64,000 nt of DNA from Sphaerisporangium rubeum (GCF_014207705.1 NZ_JACHIU010000001.1:5014501-5078500), one strand, 5' to 3'. Numbered from the stretch's first letter, positions 43,716 to 52,178 are shown. Translations and numbers: made by a program. Notes: generated from the letters alone by a model not told the origin.

Positions 43716-44518
43716 TGAACGCGCTGACCATGCCGATCGCCGATGGCTGGACCATCGCCAGGCGCAACACCTTGAAGATCCGGCGGTCACCCGACCTGCT
43801 CGGCGCCGCGGTCACCTTCCCCGTCGTGATGGTGCTCCTGTTCGCCTACGTCTTCGGCAGCGTCATCGACATCCCCGGCATGTCGTACCGGGAGTTCTTG
43901 CTCCCCGGCATCTTCGTGCAGGCCGTGATCATGAGCGCGCAGATCACCGGCTACTCGCTGACCCTGGACCTGCAGCGTGGCATCTTCGACCGGTTCCGTT
44001 CGCTGCCGATGGCCCCGTCCGGTGTGCTGATCGGCCAGACCGTGAGCGACCTGCTGATGAACCTCGCGAGCCTGGTCGTCATGGCGGCCATGGGGCTGGT
44101 CGTCGGGTGGCGGGTGCACACGTCGCCGTTTGAGGCGCTCCTCGGTTTCGGGTTGCTGCTGCTGTTCGCCTACGCGTTCTCGTGGCTCACCGCGACCGTC
44201 GCGCTGGCGCTGCGCACCCCGGAGACGTTCAACAACATCGCGACGATGCTGTCGTTCCCGCTGGTGTTCGTCTCCAACGCCTTCCTCGACAGCTCGAAGC
44301 TCCCCACCCCGCTGCGTGTCGTCGCCGAGTGGAACCCGGTGTCGACGTTCACCCAGGCGGTACGCGAACTGTTCGGCAACACCAGCCCGTTGATGAAGAC
44401 CGCGGCCACCTGGCCGCTGCAGCACGCCGTCACGGCGTCACTGCTGTGGATCGCCGTCATGCTGGTCGTGTTCGTCCCGCTGGCGACCCGCCTGTACAAG
44501 AAGGCGGTCAGCGGCTGA
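43715..44518 (+). CDS. ABC-2 type permease (DrrB type)
   Basis: 267 residues from ATG 43715, overlapping the ATPase stop. Six hydrophobic segments and the ABC-2 signature region (SNAFLDSSKLPTPLRVVAEW, then NPVSTFTQAVRELFGN) identify a DrrB-like exporter subunit. With the ATPase it should export a hydrophobic compound, a lipid or a drug. The gene is followed by a bidirectional hairpin. Confidence 0.92.
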   Translation: MNALTMPIADGWTIARRNTLKIRRSPDLLGAAVTFPVVMVLLFAYVFGSVIDIPGMSYREFLLPGIFVQAVIMSAQITGYSLTLDLQRGIFDRFRSLPMAPSGVLIGQTVSDLLMNLASLVVMAAMGLVVGWRVHTSPFEALLGFGLLLLFAYAFSWLTATVALALRTPETFNNIATMLSFPLVFVSNAFLDSSKLPTPLRVVAEWNPVSTFTQAVRELFGNTSPLMKTAATWPLQHAVTASLLWIAVMLVVFVPLATRLYKKAVSG

Positions 44519-44531
44519 CCCCGTGCCACGG

Positions 44532-44567
44532 GACAAGGCGCCACTCCACGCGGAGCGGCGCCTTGTC
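44532..44567. terminator. bidirectional terminator hairpin
   Basis: Arms 44532-44542 (GACAAGGCGCC) and 44557-44567 are perfectly complementary, with a small additional inner stem. It lies between the convergent permease and lacI-type genes. Confidence 0.85.
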
Positions 44568-44568
44568 G

Positions 44569-45597
44569 TCATTTGACCAGAGCAGGAGGCCGGACGCGCG
44601 CGGGGGCCGTGGAGCCGCGCACCACCAGCTCGGGTTCGAAGAGCAGCTCCTCGGAGGTGACGCTGGCGCCTTCGATCTGGCCGACGAGGAGGGTGACGGC
44701 GGTGCGGCCCATGGCCTCGATCGGCTGGCGGACCGTGGTGAGCGGCGGGTTGGTGCAGTTCATGAAGGCCGAGTCGTCGAAACCGACGACGGACACGTCC
44801 TCGGGGACCGACAGGCCGACGCGGCGTACGGCGCGGATGGCGCCGAGCGCGAGGGGGTCGCTGGCGCAGATGACGCCGGTGACGCCGCCTCGCAGGAGCC
44901 TGCTGACGACGGCCTGGCCGCCTTCGGGGGAGAACAGGGTGCGTTCCACCAGGTCGTCGCCGATCTCGATGCCGGCGGCCTCGGCGCAGGCGCGGAACGA
45001 CGCGAGCTTGCGGCGGGACGGGATGTGGTCCTCGGGGCCGAGCACCAGGCCGATGCGTTCGTGGCCGAGTGAGGTGAGGTGACCGAAGGCCTGCTCGACG
45101 GCCACGGCGTCGTCGGTGGAGACGCGGGGGAAGCGGAGGTCGTCGTCGGCGGCGTTGACGAGGACCACGGGGAGGCCCAGCTCAAGGAGGCGGTGGTAGT
45201 GCTCGTGCGGCGCGTCGGCCTCGGCGTAGTGGCCGCCGGCGAACACGACTCCGGAGACCTGCTGGTCGAGCAGCATCTCGACGTAGTCGGACTCCGACAG
45301 GCCGCCGGCGGTGCGGGTGCACAGCACGGGGGTGAAGCCCTGCTGGGCCAGTGCGCCGCCGACCACCTCGGCGAGCGCCGGGAAGATCGGGTTGCCGAGT
45401 TCGGGGAGCACGAGACCGACCAGGCGTGCGCGTTCGCCGCGGAGCTGGGTGGGTCGTTCGTAGCCGAGCACGTCGAGTGCCGTCAGCACGGCGGCACGGG
45501 TCGCGTCGGCGACGCCGGGTTTGCCGTTCAGCACCCGGCTCACCGTCGCCTCGCTGACCCCTACCTTCTTCGCCACTTCCGCAAGTCGCCGAGTCAC
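44569..45597 (-). CDS. malR: LacI-family repressor, MalR-like
   Basis: 342 residues, GTG start. The HTH at the very N-terminus reads RLAEVAKKVGVSEATVSRVLNGKPG, split over residues 4-28, with the hinge LDVLGYERP. The effector domain (LVGLVLPELGNPIFPALAEVV, later VVGFDDSAFMNCTNPPLTTVRQP) closely follows Streptomyces MalR/Reg1 as I remember it. It should repress the amylase, pullulanase and maltodextrin transporter genes 5-20 kb away, released by a malto-oligosaccharide. A -10-like TATCAT (45604-45609, minus strand) ends 6 nt before the GTG and no Shine-Dalgarno is seen, so the mRNA is probably leaderless. Confidence 0.82.
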   Translation of the reverse strand: MTRRLAEVAKKVGVSEATVSRVLNGKPGVADATRAAVLTALDVLGYERPTQLRGERARLVGLVLPELGNPIFPALAEVVGGALAQQGFTPVLCTRTAGGLSESDYVEMLLDQQVSGVVFAGGHYAEADAPHEHYHRLLELGLPVVLVNAADDDLRFPRVSTDDAVAVEQAFGHLTSLGHERIGLVLGPEDHIPSRRKLASFRACAEAAGIEIGDDLVERTLFSPEGGQAVVSRLLRGGVTGVICASDPLALGAIRAVRRVGLSVPEDVSVVGFDDSAFMNCTNPPLTTVRQPIEAMGRTAVTLLVGQIEGASVTSEELLFEPELVVRGSTAPARVRPPALVK

Positions 45598-45722
45598 GGC
45601 GCAATGATAGGTCAGTGTCCTGCAAACCGCTTGCGGCCGCAGGACACCGACTCCAAACCTTCACCCCTTATGACCATGCATATCCGTTTTCACGGTTTGC
45701 ATGCGGTTGCAGTGATTTGCGG
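45598..45722. promoter_or_regulatory. malR promoter region with GCAA/TTGC operators
   Basis: GCAA-N5-TTGC at 45622-45634 is a near-LacI-type operator. It lies within a perfect 9-bp inverted repeat GTGTCCTGC at 45615-45623 and its complement at 45639-45647. Further upstream TTGC recurs exactly every 10 bp at 45697, 45707 and 45717. The set suggests cooperative autoregulation. Confidence 0.6.
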
Positions 45723-46553
45723 TCAGCTCCAGAAGACCGACAGCCGTCCGGCGAGTGCCAGGCCCTGCCGGTACCCGGCCTCGGCGGACGGTGTGCGCAC
45801 GGCCGGGTCCAAGGGGTCGGCGCCCATCGCCGCCGCCGACTCCTCGTCCGGGATGACAAGCTCGACCCGGCCGCTCTCCTCCAGCAGGTCGATCTGGCCG
45901 GCGAGCTGCACGTCGTCCATCGGCGCGAGGATCAGCACCCGCTCGTACCCGGCCACGAGGTCGGCGTTGACCCCGGACCGCACGCCGCCGTCCATGTACC
46001 GGGTCGCGCCGATCGTCACCGGCGGCCACACCCCCGGCACGGCGCAGCTCGCCGCCACCGCGTCGACCAGCCCCACGCCGGAGCCGCGGTGGAACACCTG
46101 ATGCTCGCCGGTCGCGGTGTCCACCGCCACCAGCTCGATCTCGGCGTTCGCCGGCCACTCGTGGCGCGGCAGCCGCGAGGCGATGACGCCGTGCCGTACC
46201 GGCTCCGCCACCGTCTCGGCGGCGAGCGCCAGCGTGCCGGCCTCCTTGCGCATGGTGGCGAGGTCGGACTCCCGCCGGTACATGCCTTCGAACAGCACCA
46301 CCAGGCTCCCCACCGAGACGCCGCTGCGCAGCTCGGTGTTCTGCAGCACGGGATCGGCCTGACGGCGGAACAGCTCCTCCATCGGCAGCCCGCTGGTGAT
46401 CTGCGCGGCCACCGTGGCCCCGGCGGACGTGCCGAGGATCTTGTCGGCGGCCAGGCAGTCGACCCCACCCGCGGCCAGGCCGGCCAGCACTCCGGTCTCC
46501 CAGGCGATTCCGGCGACACCGCCGCCCCCGAGCACCAAAGCTCGCTTCGTCAT
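45723..46553 (-). CDS. patatin-like phospholipase family protein
   Basis: 276 residues from ATG 46551-46553 (GGGAG four bases upstream; a GTG codon directly before it is the alternative). The oxyanion glycine loop LVLGGGGVAGIAWETG (about 7-22), the nucleophile Ser in GTSAG (about 43) and the catalytic Asp in DGGVRSG (about 188) give an intact Ser-Asp dyad. It is probably an acyl hydrolase on lipids or esters. No signal peptide is visible. Confidence 0.9.
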   Translation of the reverse strand: MTKRALVLGGGGVAGIAWETGVLAGLAAGGVDCLAADKILGTSAGATVAAQITSGLPMEELFRRQADPVLQNTELRSGVSVGSLVVLFEGMYRRESDLATMRKEAGTLALAAETVAEPVRHGVIASRLPRHEWPANAEIELVAVDTATGEHQVFHRGSGVGLVDAVAASCAVPGVWPPVTIGATRYMDGGVRSGVNADLVAGYERVLILAPMDDVQLAGQIDLLEESGRVELVIPDEESAAAMGADPLDPAVRTPSAEAGYRQGLALAGRLSVFWS

Positions 46554-46690
46554 CACACTCCCTTGTGTCGTCCCGCACTGAGGTTAACCAAGGTCGCCAA
46601 GCGCCGGTCCACCCCCGTCGTACCGGGAGACCCCGCGCCGCTGGATAAGCTACGACGGACTTTTCACCGAGACGTGGAGGCCGTTTCGTC

Positions 46691-47812
46691 ATGCGGGTCG
46701 CCGATGCTTTCGAGGCCGCGTACGGCCGTCCCGCCGACGTCGTCTGGCACGCACCCGGCCGGGTCAACCTGATCGGGGAGCACACCGACTACAACGACGG
46801 TTTCGTCCTGCCGTACGCACTTCCCTGGGGGGTGACCGCGGCGCTGTCACGACGCGATGACGACACCGTACGACTGCTGTCGCTGCAGAACCCCGGCGAC
46901 CCCGTCGTCATCGCCGGCGACGACGATTCCACCGGCTGGACCCGGTATGTCTACGGCGTGGTCTGGGCCATGCGCCAGGCCGGTCACCCCGTGCGCGGCG
47001 CCGACGTCGCCGTCGACGGCGACGTGCCGCGGGGTGCGGGGCTGTCGTCGAGCGCCGCGCTGGAGGTGTCGGTCGCCTCCGCGCTCAACGAGCTGTACGG
47101 CCTCGGCCTCGCACCGCTCGACCTGGCGCTCCTGTCCCAGAAGGCCGAGAACGACTTCGTCGGCATGCCGTGCGGCATCATGGACCAGGCCGCGTCCGCG
47201 CTCGGCCGCGAAGGCCACGCGCTGTTCCTCGACTGCCGCAGCCTCGGCACGCGTCCCGTCCCGCTGGACCTCGCCGCCGCCGGCCTGGAACTTCTCATCA
47301 TCGACACCGGGGTGCACCACGAACTGGCCGACGGCCAGTACGCGCGCCGCCGCCGCGACTGCGAGAACGCCGCACGACACCTCGGCGTGAAATCGCTGCG
47401 CGACGTGACCGACCTCGCGTCGGCCCTGTCCACGCTCACCGGCGACGAGCGCGCACGCACCCAGCACGTCGTCACCGAGAACCACCGGGTGGAGGCGGTC
47501 GTCGGCCTCCTGCGCGCCGGCGTCCCGGAGGAGATCGGCGCGCTGCTGAACGCCTCCCACCTGTCCCTGCGCGACCAGTACGAGGTGTCCTGCGCCGAGC
47601 TGGACGTCGCGGTCGAGGCCGCCGTGCGCGGCGGCGCGCGAGGCGCGCGCATGACCGGCGGCGGCTTCGGCGGCTCGGCCATCGCGCTCGTCCCGGCGGG
47701 CCGTCTCGACGCGGTGCGCGCCGAGATCACCACCGCGTACGCCGCGAACTCCTGGGCCGAGCCGCGTTTCCTCCAGGCCCCGCCGTCCGCCGGGGCCCGC
47801 CGCGTGGCCTAG
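46691..47812 (+). CDS. galK: galactokinase
   Basis: 373 residues, ATG with GGAGG nine bases upstream. The GHMP kinase motifs are in order: the galactokinase signature GRVNLIGEHTDYNDGFVLP (about 24-42), the ATP loop PRGAGLSSSAALEV (about 114-127) and motif 3 MTGGGFGGSAIAL (about 321-333). It phosphorylates galactose at C1 in the Leloir pathway. galT and galE are not next to it. Its stop overlaps the convergent enoyl-CoA hydratase stop by 4 bp. Confidence 0.95.
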   Translation: MRVADAFEAAYGRPADVVWHAPGRVNLIGEHTDYNDGFVLPYALPWGVTAALSRRDDDTVRLLSLQNPGDPVVIAGDDDSTGWTRYVYGVVWAMRQAGHPVRGADVAVDGDVPRGAGLSSSAALEVSVASALNELYGLGLAPLDLALLSQKAENDFVGMPCGIMDQAASALGREGHALFLDCRSLGTRPVPLDLAAAGLELLIIDTGVHHELADGQYARRRRDCENAARHLGVKSLRDVTDLASALSTLTGDERARTQHVVTENHRVEAVVGLLRAGVPEEIGALLNASHLSLRDQYEVSCAELDVAVEAAVRGGARGARMTGGGFGGSAIALVPAGRLDAVRAEITTAYAANSWAEPRFLQAPPSAGARRVA

Positions 47813-48588
47813 AGCGAGAGCGGCGGGAAGGCCGGGGGCCGGCGTTCGACGAAGCTCGCCACGCCTTCGGCGAAGTCGGGGCGGGTGAAGGCCTCCAGCA
47901 TCAGGTGGACGGCGTCGGTACTCGCCGTGTCCAGGGTCTTGTCCAGGTCGGTCCAGACCTGGCGCTTGATGACGGCCATGGAGGCCGGAGAGCTGTGGAC
48001 GGCCAGGTCTCGTGCGTAGGCCAGGGTTTCCTCCATGAGGCGCGCGGCGGGGACGGCGCGGGTGGCGAGGCCCAGGGTCGCGGCCTCCGCGCCGAGGAGG
48101 GTGCGGCCGGACAGGAGGAGGTCCATGGCTTTGGCCTGGCCGATGAGTCTCGGCAGGAGCCAGGCCAAGCCGTACTCGGCTATCAGGCCTCGCCTCGCGA
48201 AGGCGGTGGTCCACTTGGCCTCATCGGCGGTGAAGACCAGGTCGCAGGCCAGTGCGTGGACCATGCCGAGGCCGGCGCAGGCGCCGTTGACGGCGGCGAT
48301 GATCGGCTTGCGGATGGTCGTGGGGTGGGTGGCGGGCCGTTTGTCGTGTTCCTCGTCGTAGGTGCCGTCCTGGATGGCGTCGAGGGTCTGGAAGTCGGCG
48401 CCGGCGCAGAAGGCGCGGCCGGCGCCGGTGACGACGATGACGCGGACGGCGGGGTCGCGTTCGGCTTCCTCCAGCAGGTCGAAGTAGCGGCGGCCCATGG
48501 GGGCGGTCCAGGCGTTCATGCGGTCGGGACGGTTGAACGTGAGAGTGAGGACGGCGTCCTCCAGGGACGACAGGACCAGCTCGGGCAT
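47809..48588 (-). CDS. enoyl-CoA hydratase/isomerase family protein
   Basis: 259 residues from ATG 48586-48588 with GGAGGGGG upstream. The crotonase fold is shown by TFNRPDRMNAWT, GAGRAFCAGADF (oxyanion hole, about 55-66) and PIIAAVNGACAGLGM (about 98-112). One of the two catalytic Glu positions of true hydratases reads ARRGLIAEYG, so an acid residue is kept near the second site. The exact acyl-CoA substrate cannot be told. It is convergent with galK and overlaps it by 4 bp. Confidence 0.9.
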   Translation of the reverse strand: MPELVLSSLEDAVLTLTFNRPDRMNAWTAPMGRRYFDLLEEAERDPAVRVIVVTGAGRAFCAGADFQTLDAIQDGTYDEEHDKRPATHPTTIRKPIIAAVNGACAGLGMVHALACDLVFTADEAKWTTAFARRGLIAEYGLAWLLPRLIGQAKAMDLLLSGRTLLGAEAATLGLATRAVPAARLMEETLAYARDLAVHSSPASMAVIKRQVWTDLDKTLDTASTDAVHLMLEAFTRPDFAEGVASFVERRPPAFPPLSL

Positions 48589-48632
48589 TTGACCCCCTCC
48601 GGATCGGCGCACCACTACAGAACTATGTTCTA

Positions 48633-49871
48633 TCACTTGTCCGGGGGATGGTGGACGAACGCCGGGGACAGCGGGACGTCCTCGTAGTACCGGTGGAAGA
48701 CCGGCGTCGTCGAGCCCGACAGCGGAGGAACGATCCACGACCAGTCGGCGGGGCAGAGGCGGCCGGACCGTTCCTCCCGTTCCAGGTGGGTCAGGAAACG
48801 ACGGGACTCGGTGTGGTGGTCGGTGATGGTGACGCCGGCCGCGGCGAACGAGTGGAGCACCGCGACGTTCAGCTCCACCAGCGCCTGGTCCTTCCACAAG
48901 GTGCGGTCGCTGGAGGTGTCCAGGCCGAGTCCCGCGGCGACCGCGCCGAGACGGTCGTAGCGGTCGCGGTCGGCCAGGTTGCGCGCACCGATCTCGGTCC
49001 CCATGTACCAGCCGTTGAACGGTGCGCAGGGATAGCAGACACCGCCGATCTCCAGGCACATGCCGGAGATCGCGGGGACGGCGTGCCAGCGCAGACCGAG
49101 ACCGGCGAACCAGTCGTGGACCGGGTGGACGAGCGGGACCTCCAGCACCGCGTCAGGCGGAAGCGTGGCGAGCAGAGGTGGCCGGCCACCGGCCTCGATC
49201 ACCAGGGGAAGCACGTCGAAGTCGGTGCCTTCGGCCCCGGCCCAGCCGAGGCGCAGGGCCAGCTCGGTGATCTCGACGTTGCGCGCGTCACCGATGACGC
49301 CGCCGGGCCCCAGGTGGCCGATGTGTTCGTGCGCGTCACCGGTGACGGTGGCGCCGGGACGGAGGTAGCCGGCATACCGGATGAGTTGCTCGTTGCGGAT
49401 GCGTGGGCCGGGTCGGCCGGGACGGTCCTGTGCGAACACCGTGATGGTGGGCCGTATCCGGCCGCGGCCGGTGGCCTCACGCAGGTGGGTGACGCATCCG
49501 GCGGCCACCCCGTGCGCGTCGTCCACGAAGCGGCGGTCGCGGACCCGCAGCGAGCGCCAGTACAGCCGTCCGATGCACCGGCTGCTGTTGCGCCACGCGA
49601 CCCTGGCCCCGTATGCCAGCTCCGCCGCGGTATGGGTGTAGGTGCCGTACCGCGCGATGTGCCGCAGCACCTCCCGCAGCCGCGGCCCGAGCGGCCCCGC
49701 GTCGGGGTCCTCCGCGTGGTACATCCGCAGGAACCGTTCCGCCTCACCGGGATCCACCGGTCCCGTCCCCCCGCCGCGGTGCGGCGGCGGGGCCACCGGC
49801 GACACGGGGCACAAAGGGGACGAGAGAGACGAAGGGGATGACGGCAGCCGTGATCTCAGCCACGCCAGCAT
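48633..49871 (-). CDS. nos: bacterial nitric oxide synthase oxygenase
   Basis: 412 residues from ATG 49869-49871; the open frame continues to 50219 but with poor coding character. After a Ser/Pro-rich head of about 45 residues the NOS oxygenase domain is complete: the haem-thiolate Cys in WRNSSRCIGRLYW (about 115), the arginine-binding Glu in NGWYMGTEIGARN (about 285), and the pterin-binding C-terminal part WSWIVPPLSGSTTPVFH. No reductase domain is attached, as usual in bacteria, so electrons come from separate flavoproteins. It makes NO and citrulline from arginine. No nitration enzyme is adjacent, which argues for a stress or signalling role. Confidence 0.93.
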   Translation of the reverse strand: MLAWLRSRLPSSPSSLSSPLCPVSPVAPPPHRGGGTGPVDPGEAERFLRMYHAEDPDAGPLGPRLREVLRHIARYGTYTHTAAELAYGARVAWRNSSRCIGRLYWRSLRVRDRRFVDDAHGVAAGCVTHLREATGRGRIRPTITVFAQDRPGRPGPRIRNEQLIRYAGYLRPGATVTGDAHEHIGHLGPGGVIGDARNVEITELALRLGWAGAEGTDFDVLPLVIEAGGRPPLLATLPPDAVLEVPLVHPVHDWFAGLGLRWHAVPAISGMCLEIGGVCYPCAPFNGWYMGTEIGARNLADRDRYDRLGAVAAGLGLDTSSDRTLWKDQALVELNVAVLHSFAAAGVTITDHHTESRRFLTHLEREERSGRLCPADWSWIVPPLSGSTTPVFHRYYEDVPLSPAFVHHPPDK

Positions 49872-50074
49872 GTGCGCTCTTTCACGGGTGACGTCACCGT
49901 TTCCGGGCGGTGGCGTGCACCCCGAATGGCAGCGGCCTCTCCCCGCTGCACTCGGCATGATCCGCGGCGCCGGGCCTGGCGGTGACCACGGTGACAGCTC
50001 GTACACGTGGTGCCACAAAGCACGGCAGATCCACATCTTGCGGTATGGACGCTGGTTTGTCCCGCCATACCAGG

Positions 50075-50341
50075 AATGATCAACAGTTGCGGCAACGACG
50101 GGGTCCGAAGGATCACCGGTCTCGGAGACGGAGGGGTCCCAAGGATCACCGGTTGCGGGGGGCCCGGGATCCGGGGAAGGTGGCCGCGTGTTCCCCGGAG
50201 CGGTTCTCGGGGCCGACATCAGATCTCGGACGTTCGAGGCTGGTGCCGGGTCGCGAACTTTCGGGACTGGTACCAGTCCGTGGAGGTTCGGGGCCGCTGA
50301 CGGGTCGTGGACGTCCGGGCTGGTATCGGGTCGTGGAGACG
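50075..50341. repeat. two short degenerate tandem-repeat arrays upstream of nos
   Basis: Between the nos start and the tRNA there is no gene in 512 bp. At about 50075-50160 a 32-33 bp unit with GATCACCGGT recurs about three times. At about 50209-50341 a unit of about 27 bp with GGTCGTGGA and CTGGTAYCGG recurs four to five times with many substitutions. Confidence 0.6.
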
Positions 50342-50342
50342 G

Positions 50343-50372
50343 AAAAGCCCCGGGGGACGTGGCCCCGGGGCT
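50343..50372 (-). terminator. rho-independent terminator of tRNA-Asn
   Basis: On the minus strand a perfect 10-bp stem (50363-50372 with 50346-50355) with a 7-nt loop is followed by TTTT. It lies 11 nt beyond the tRNA 3' end. Confidence 0.9.
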
Positions 50373-50383
50373 GTGGTGGTGCT

Positions 50384-50459
50384 TGGCTCCCGCGATAGGA
50401 CTCGAACCTATAACCTGCCGGTTAACAGCCGGCTGCTCTGCCGATTGAGCTACACGGGA
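50384..50459 (-). tRNA. tRNA-Asn (anticodon GTT)
   Basis: 76 nt including an encoded CCA. On the minus strand the acceptor stem TCCCGTG pairs with CGCGGGA, the anticodon arm has CTGTTAACC with GTT, and the T arm carries GGTTCGAGTCC. It is a complete cloverleaf with its own terminator. Confidence 0.97.
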
Positions 50460-50687
50460 TCGTGCGGCGCGCCGCCGCTGGAGGGCTTCTGCCCTGTCGT
50501 GCGGCGCGGAACTAGATTAGCGCATTCCGGGGGGTGCGTGTCGCACGTGGACCGCTCGACGGGGTGGCGAATGCGGCAAAACCACCTTCGGACCCGAACA
50601 GGTGCGCATCGGGAACCATAACCCCTCGCCGCGAGGGTAGGGGAGGCGGAGAGCAGGGATGCCGGGAGCGGCACACGGAGGTGAAGG

Positions 50688-50990
50688 ATGCGATACAAGA
50701 TGACGTTCACCGTGGGGCTGGCCATCGGCTATGTCCTCGGCAGCCGGGCGGGACGGGAACGGTACGAGCAGATCAAGCGGCTCGCGCAGCGGGTGTCCGA
50801 CAACCCCATGGTGCAGCAGGCGGCCGGCCTCGCCGGCGCGCAGGCCACCAAGGCGGCGGAGGCCACGCGGCACAAGCTGGGTGATGTACTCGGTGACCGG
50901 GTGCCCTTCCTCCACCGCAACGGCTGGAGCGCCGCAACTGAGGACACCGGCACGGGATGGCCTGAGCGGGAGATGAACCGCGTCACCTGA
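50688..50990 (+). CDS. small YtxH-like membrane-associated protein
   Basis: 100 residues with GGAGGTGAAGG directly upstream. The N-terminus MTFTVGLAIGYVLGSRAGRERYEQIKR is the widespread actinobacterial YtxH-like pattern split over residues 5-30: one short hydrophobic helix with glycines, then SRAGRERYEQI and an amphipathic helix. Function unknown; a membrane-anchored stress-related role is often assumed. Confidence 0.8.
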   Translation: MRYKMTFTVGLAIGYVLGSRAGRERYEQIKRLAQRVSDNPMVQQAAGLAGAQATKAAEATRHKLGDVLGDRVPFLHRNGWSAATEDTGTGWPEREMNRVT

Positions 50991-51034
50991 GCGCCATAGG
51001 ACCGCGGCCCGCATGAGCTCCCCTCATGCGGGCC

Positions 51035-51403
51035 GCTTCCATGTTCGGGTCCGAACTTCCATGGTCCGGTGGAGACGTCCATGGTCCGGTGGAGACTTCC
51101 TCGTGCAGGTCGCGTGCGAGCTGCTCGCGTTCCAGCAGCTTGACCCGCCATGGCCCGGTGGAGACGTCCATGGTCTCGGCGGAGACGTCCATGGTCGGGT
51201 GCGGACCCCGCCATCGGATCCGCACCTCCATGATCGGGGTTCGGCGATGTCACGGTCGGTTCAGACCCCGCGATCGGGTTCGAACCTCCATGGTCGGGTT
51301 CGGACCCCGTGATCAGATGTGGACCTGCACGATCGGGTTCACACCCGCCTGATCAAATTGATCTTCCGTGATGGTGTTCATCCTCTGACCCTCGCGATCG
51401 GGT
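51035..51403. repeat. degenerate tandem array with a period near 20 bp
   Basis: About sixteen diverged copies of a CCATGGTCCGGTGGAGACGT-like unit run through the intergenic space, best preserved at 51058-51098 and 51149-51205, later drifting to a GATCGGGTTCGGACC-like form. The period of 20-21 bp is about two helical turns. No unique spacers are present. The array ends at the stop codon of the next minus-strand gene. Confidence 0.75.
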
Positions 51404-51880
51404 TCAGACCCCCATGGTGCGGCGCAGGTCCTCCAAGGCCTGTTCTGCCGCGGCGCGGAGGCCGGGGTCGGTGGGGTCGAGGCCGGGGTCGAAGACCAGG
51501 TCCCACTCTGCTGTGTCGCTGCCGGGTAGGCGGCGGGCCACCAGGCGGACGCCGCCGCGGTCGCCGAGGCGGACGTGGCGGTTCACCAGGATGGAGGAGG
51601 TGACGCGTTCGCGTACCGCCTCGGGTACGCGGCCGGGGTCGGGGACCAGGACGCGGTGTGTGGCGCCGTCGGTGGCGGTGACGTTCAGGCCTTCCTCGTC
51701 CCACTGTGCGCGGTCGATGCGGTGCCACGGCAGCGGTGCCGCGCCTGGCAGGTGCAGGGCCCGGTCGGTGACCACGATGAGGCCGTCCGGGGTGGAGGCG
51801 TGGACGAGTACCCGTTCGCCGCGCTCCAGCGTGACGGCCGCGTCGGCGGGAAGGCTTCGCGAGCCCCAGGGAAGTCGCAT
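51404..51880 (-). CDS. conserved actinobacterial hypothetical protein
   Basis: 158 residues. The sequence has a PH-like beta pattern: VTLERGERVLVHAS, GLIVVTDRALHLPG, LPWHRIDRAQWDEEGLNV, then a helix-rich C-terminus ending ALEDLRRTMGV. Such proteins are common in actinomycetes without known function. No signal peptide or membrane segment is visible. Codon use is typical of the genome. Confidence 0.75.
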   Translation of the reverse strand: MRLPWGSRSLPADAAVTLERGERVLVHASTPDGLIVVTDRALHLPGAAPLPWHRIDRAQWDEEGLNVTATDGATHRVLVPDPGRVPEAVRERVTSSILVNRHVRLGDRGGVRLVARRLPGSDTAEWDLVFDPGLDPTDPGLRAAAEQALEDLRRTMGV

Positions 51881-51911
51881 GTCGAGAAATTTATCCCCGC
51901 TTCAGGAGCGG

Positions 51912-51948
51912 CCGGTCACCGGCGGGTGCGGGACCCGCCGGTGACCGG
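51912..51948 (-). terminator. 16-bp perfect hairpin downstream of the 15-bp repeat array
   Basis: Arms 51912-51927 and 51933-51948 pair perfectly with a 5-nt loop. It would terminate transcripts of the minus-strand DoxX gene after they pass through the repeat array. Confidence 0.75.
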
Positions 51949-51952
51949 GCTT

Positions 51953-52178
51953 GTCAGAGCCTCGCGGACTCCGGCCAGGCTTTGTCAGAGCCCTGCGTGT
52001 CAGAGCCCCGCGTGTCAGAGCCCCGCGTGTCAGAGCCCCGCGTGTCAGAGCCCCGCGTGTCAGAGCCCCGCGTGTCAGAGCCCCGCGTGTCAGAGCCCCG
52101 CGTGTCAGAGCCCCGCGTGTCAGAGCCCCGCGTGTCAGAGCCCCGCGTGTCAGAGCCCCGCGTGTCAGGGCCTTGCGG
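51953..52178. repeat. 13-copy perfect 15-bp tandem repeat
   Basis: GTCAG recurs every 15 bp from 51984 to 52164, giving 13 units of TGTCAGAGCCCCGCG; the inner units are identical and the two end units carry single substitutions. A further related copy lies at 51953. The array is in the 3' untranslated region of the DoxX gene. Because 15 is a multiple of three, it leaves artificial pentapeptide-repeat open frames. Confidence 0.95.

Noticed and set aside
49872-50219. N-terminal extension of nitric oxide synthase
   Set aside because: The extra 116 codons have weak third-position bias, overlap repeats and have no family counterpart. ATG 49871 gives a normal length.
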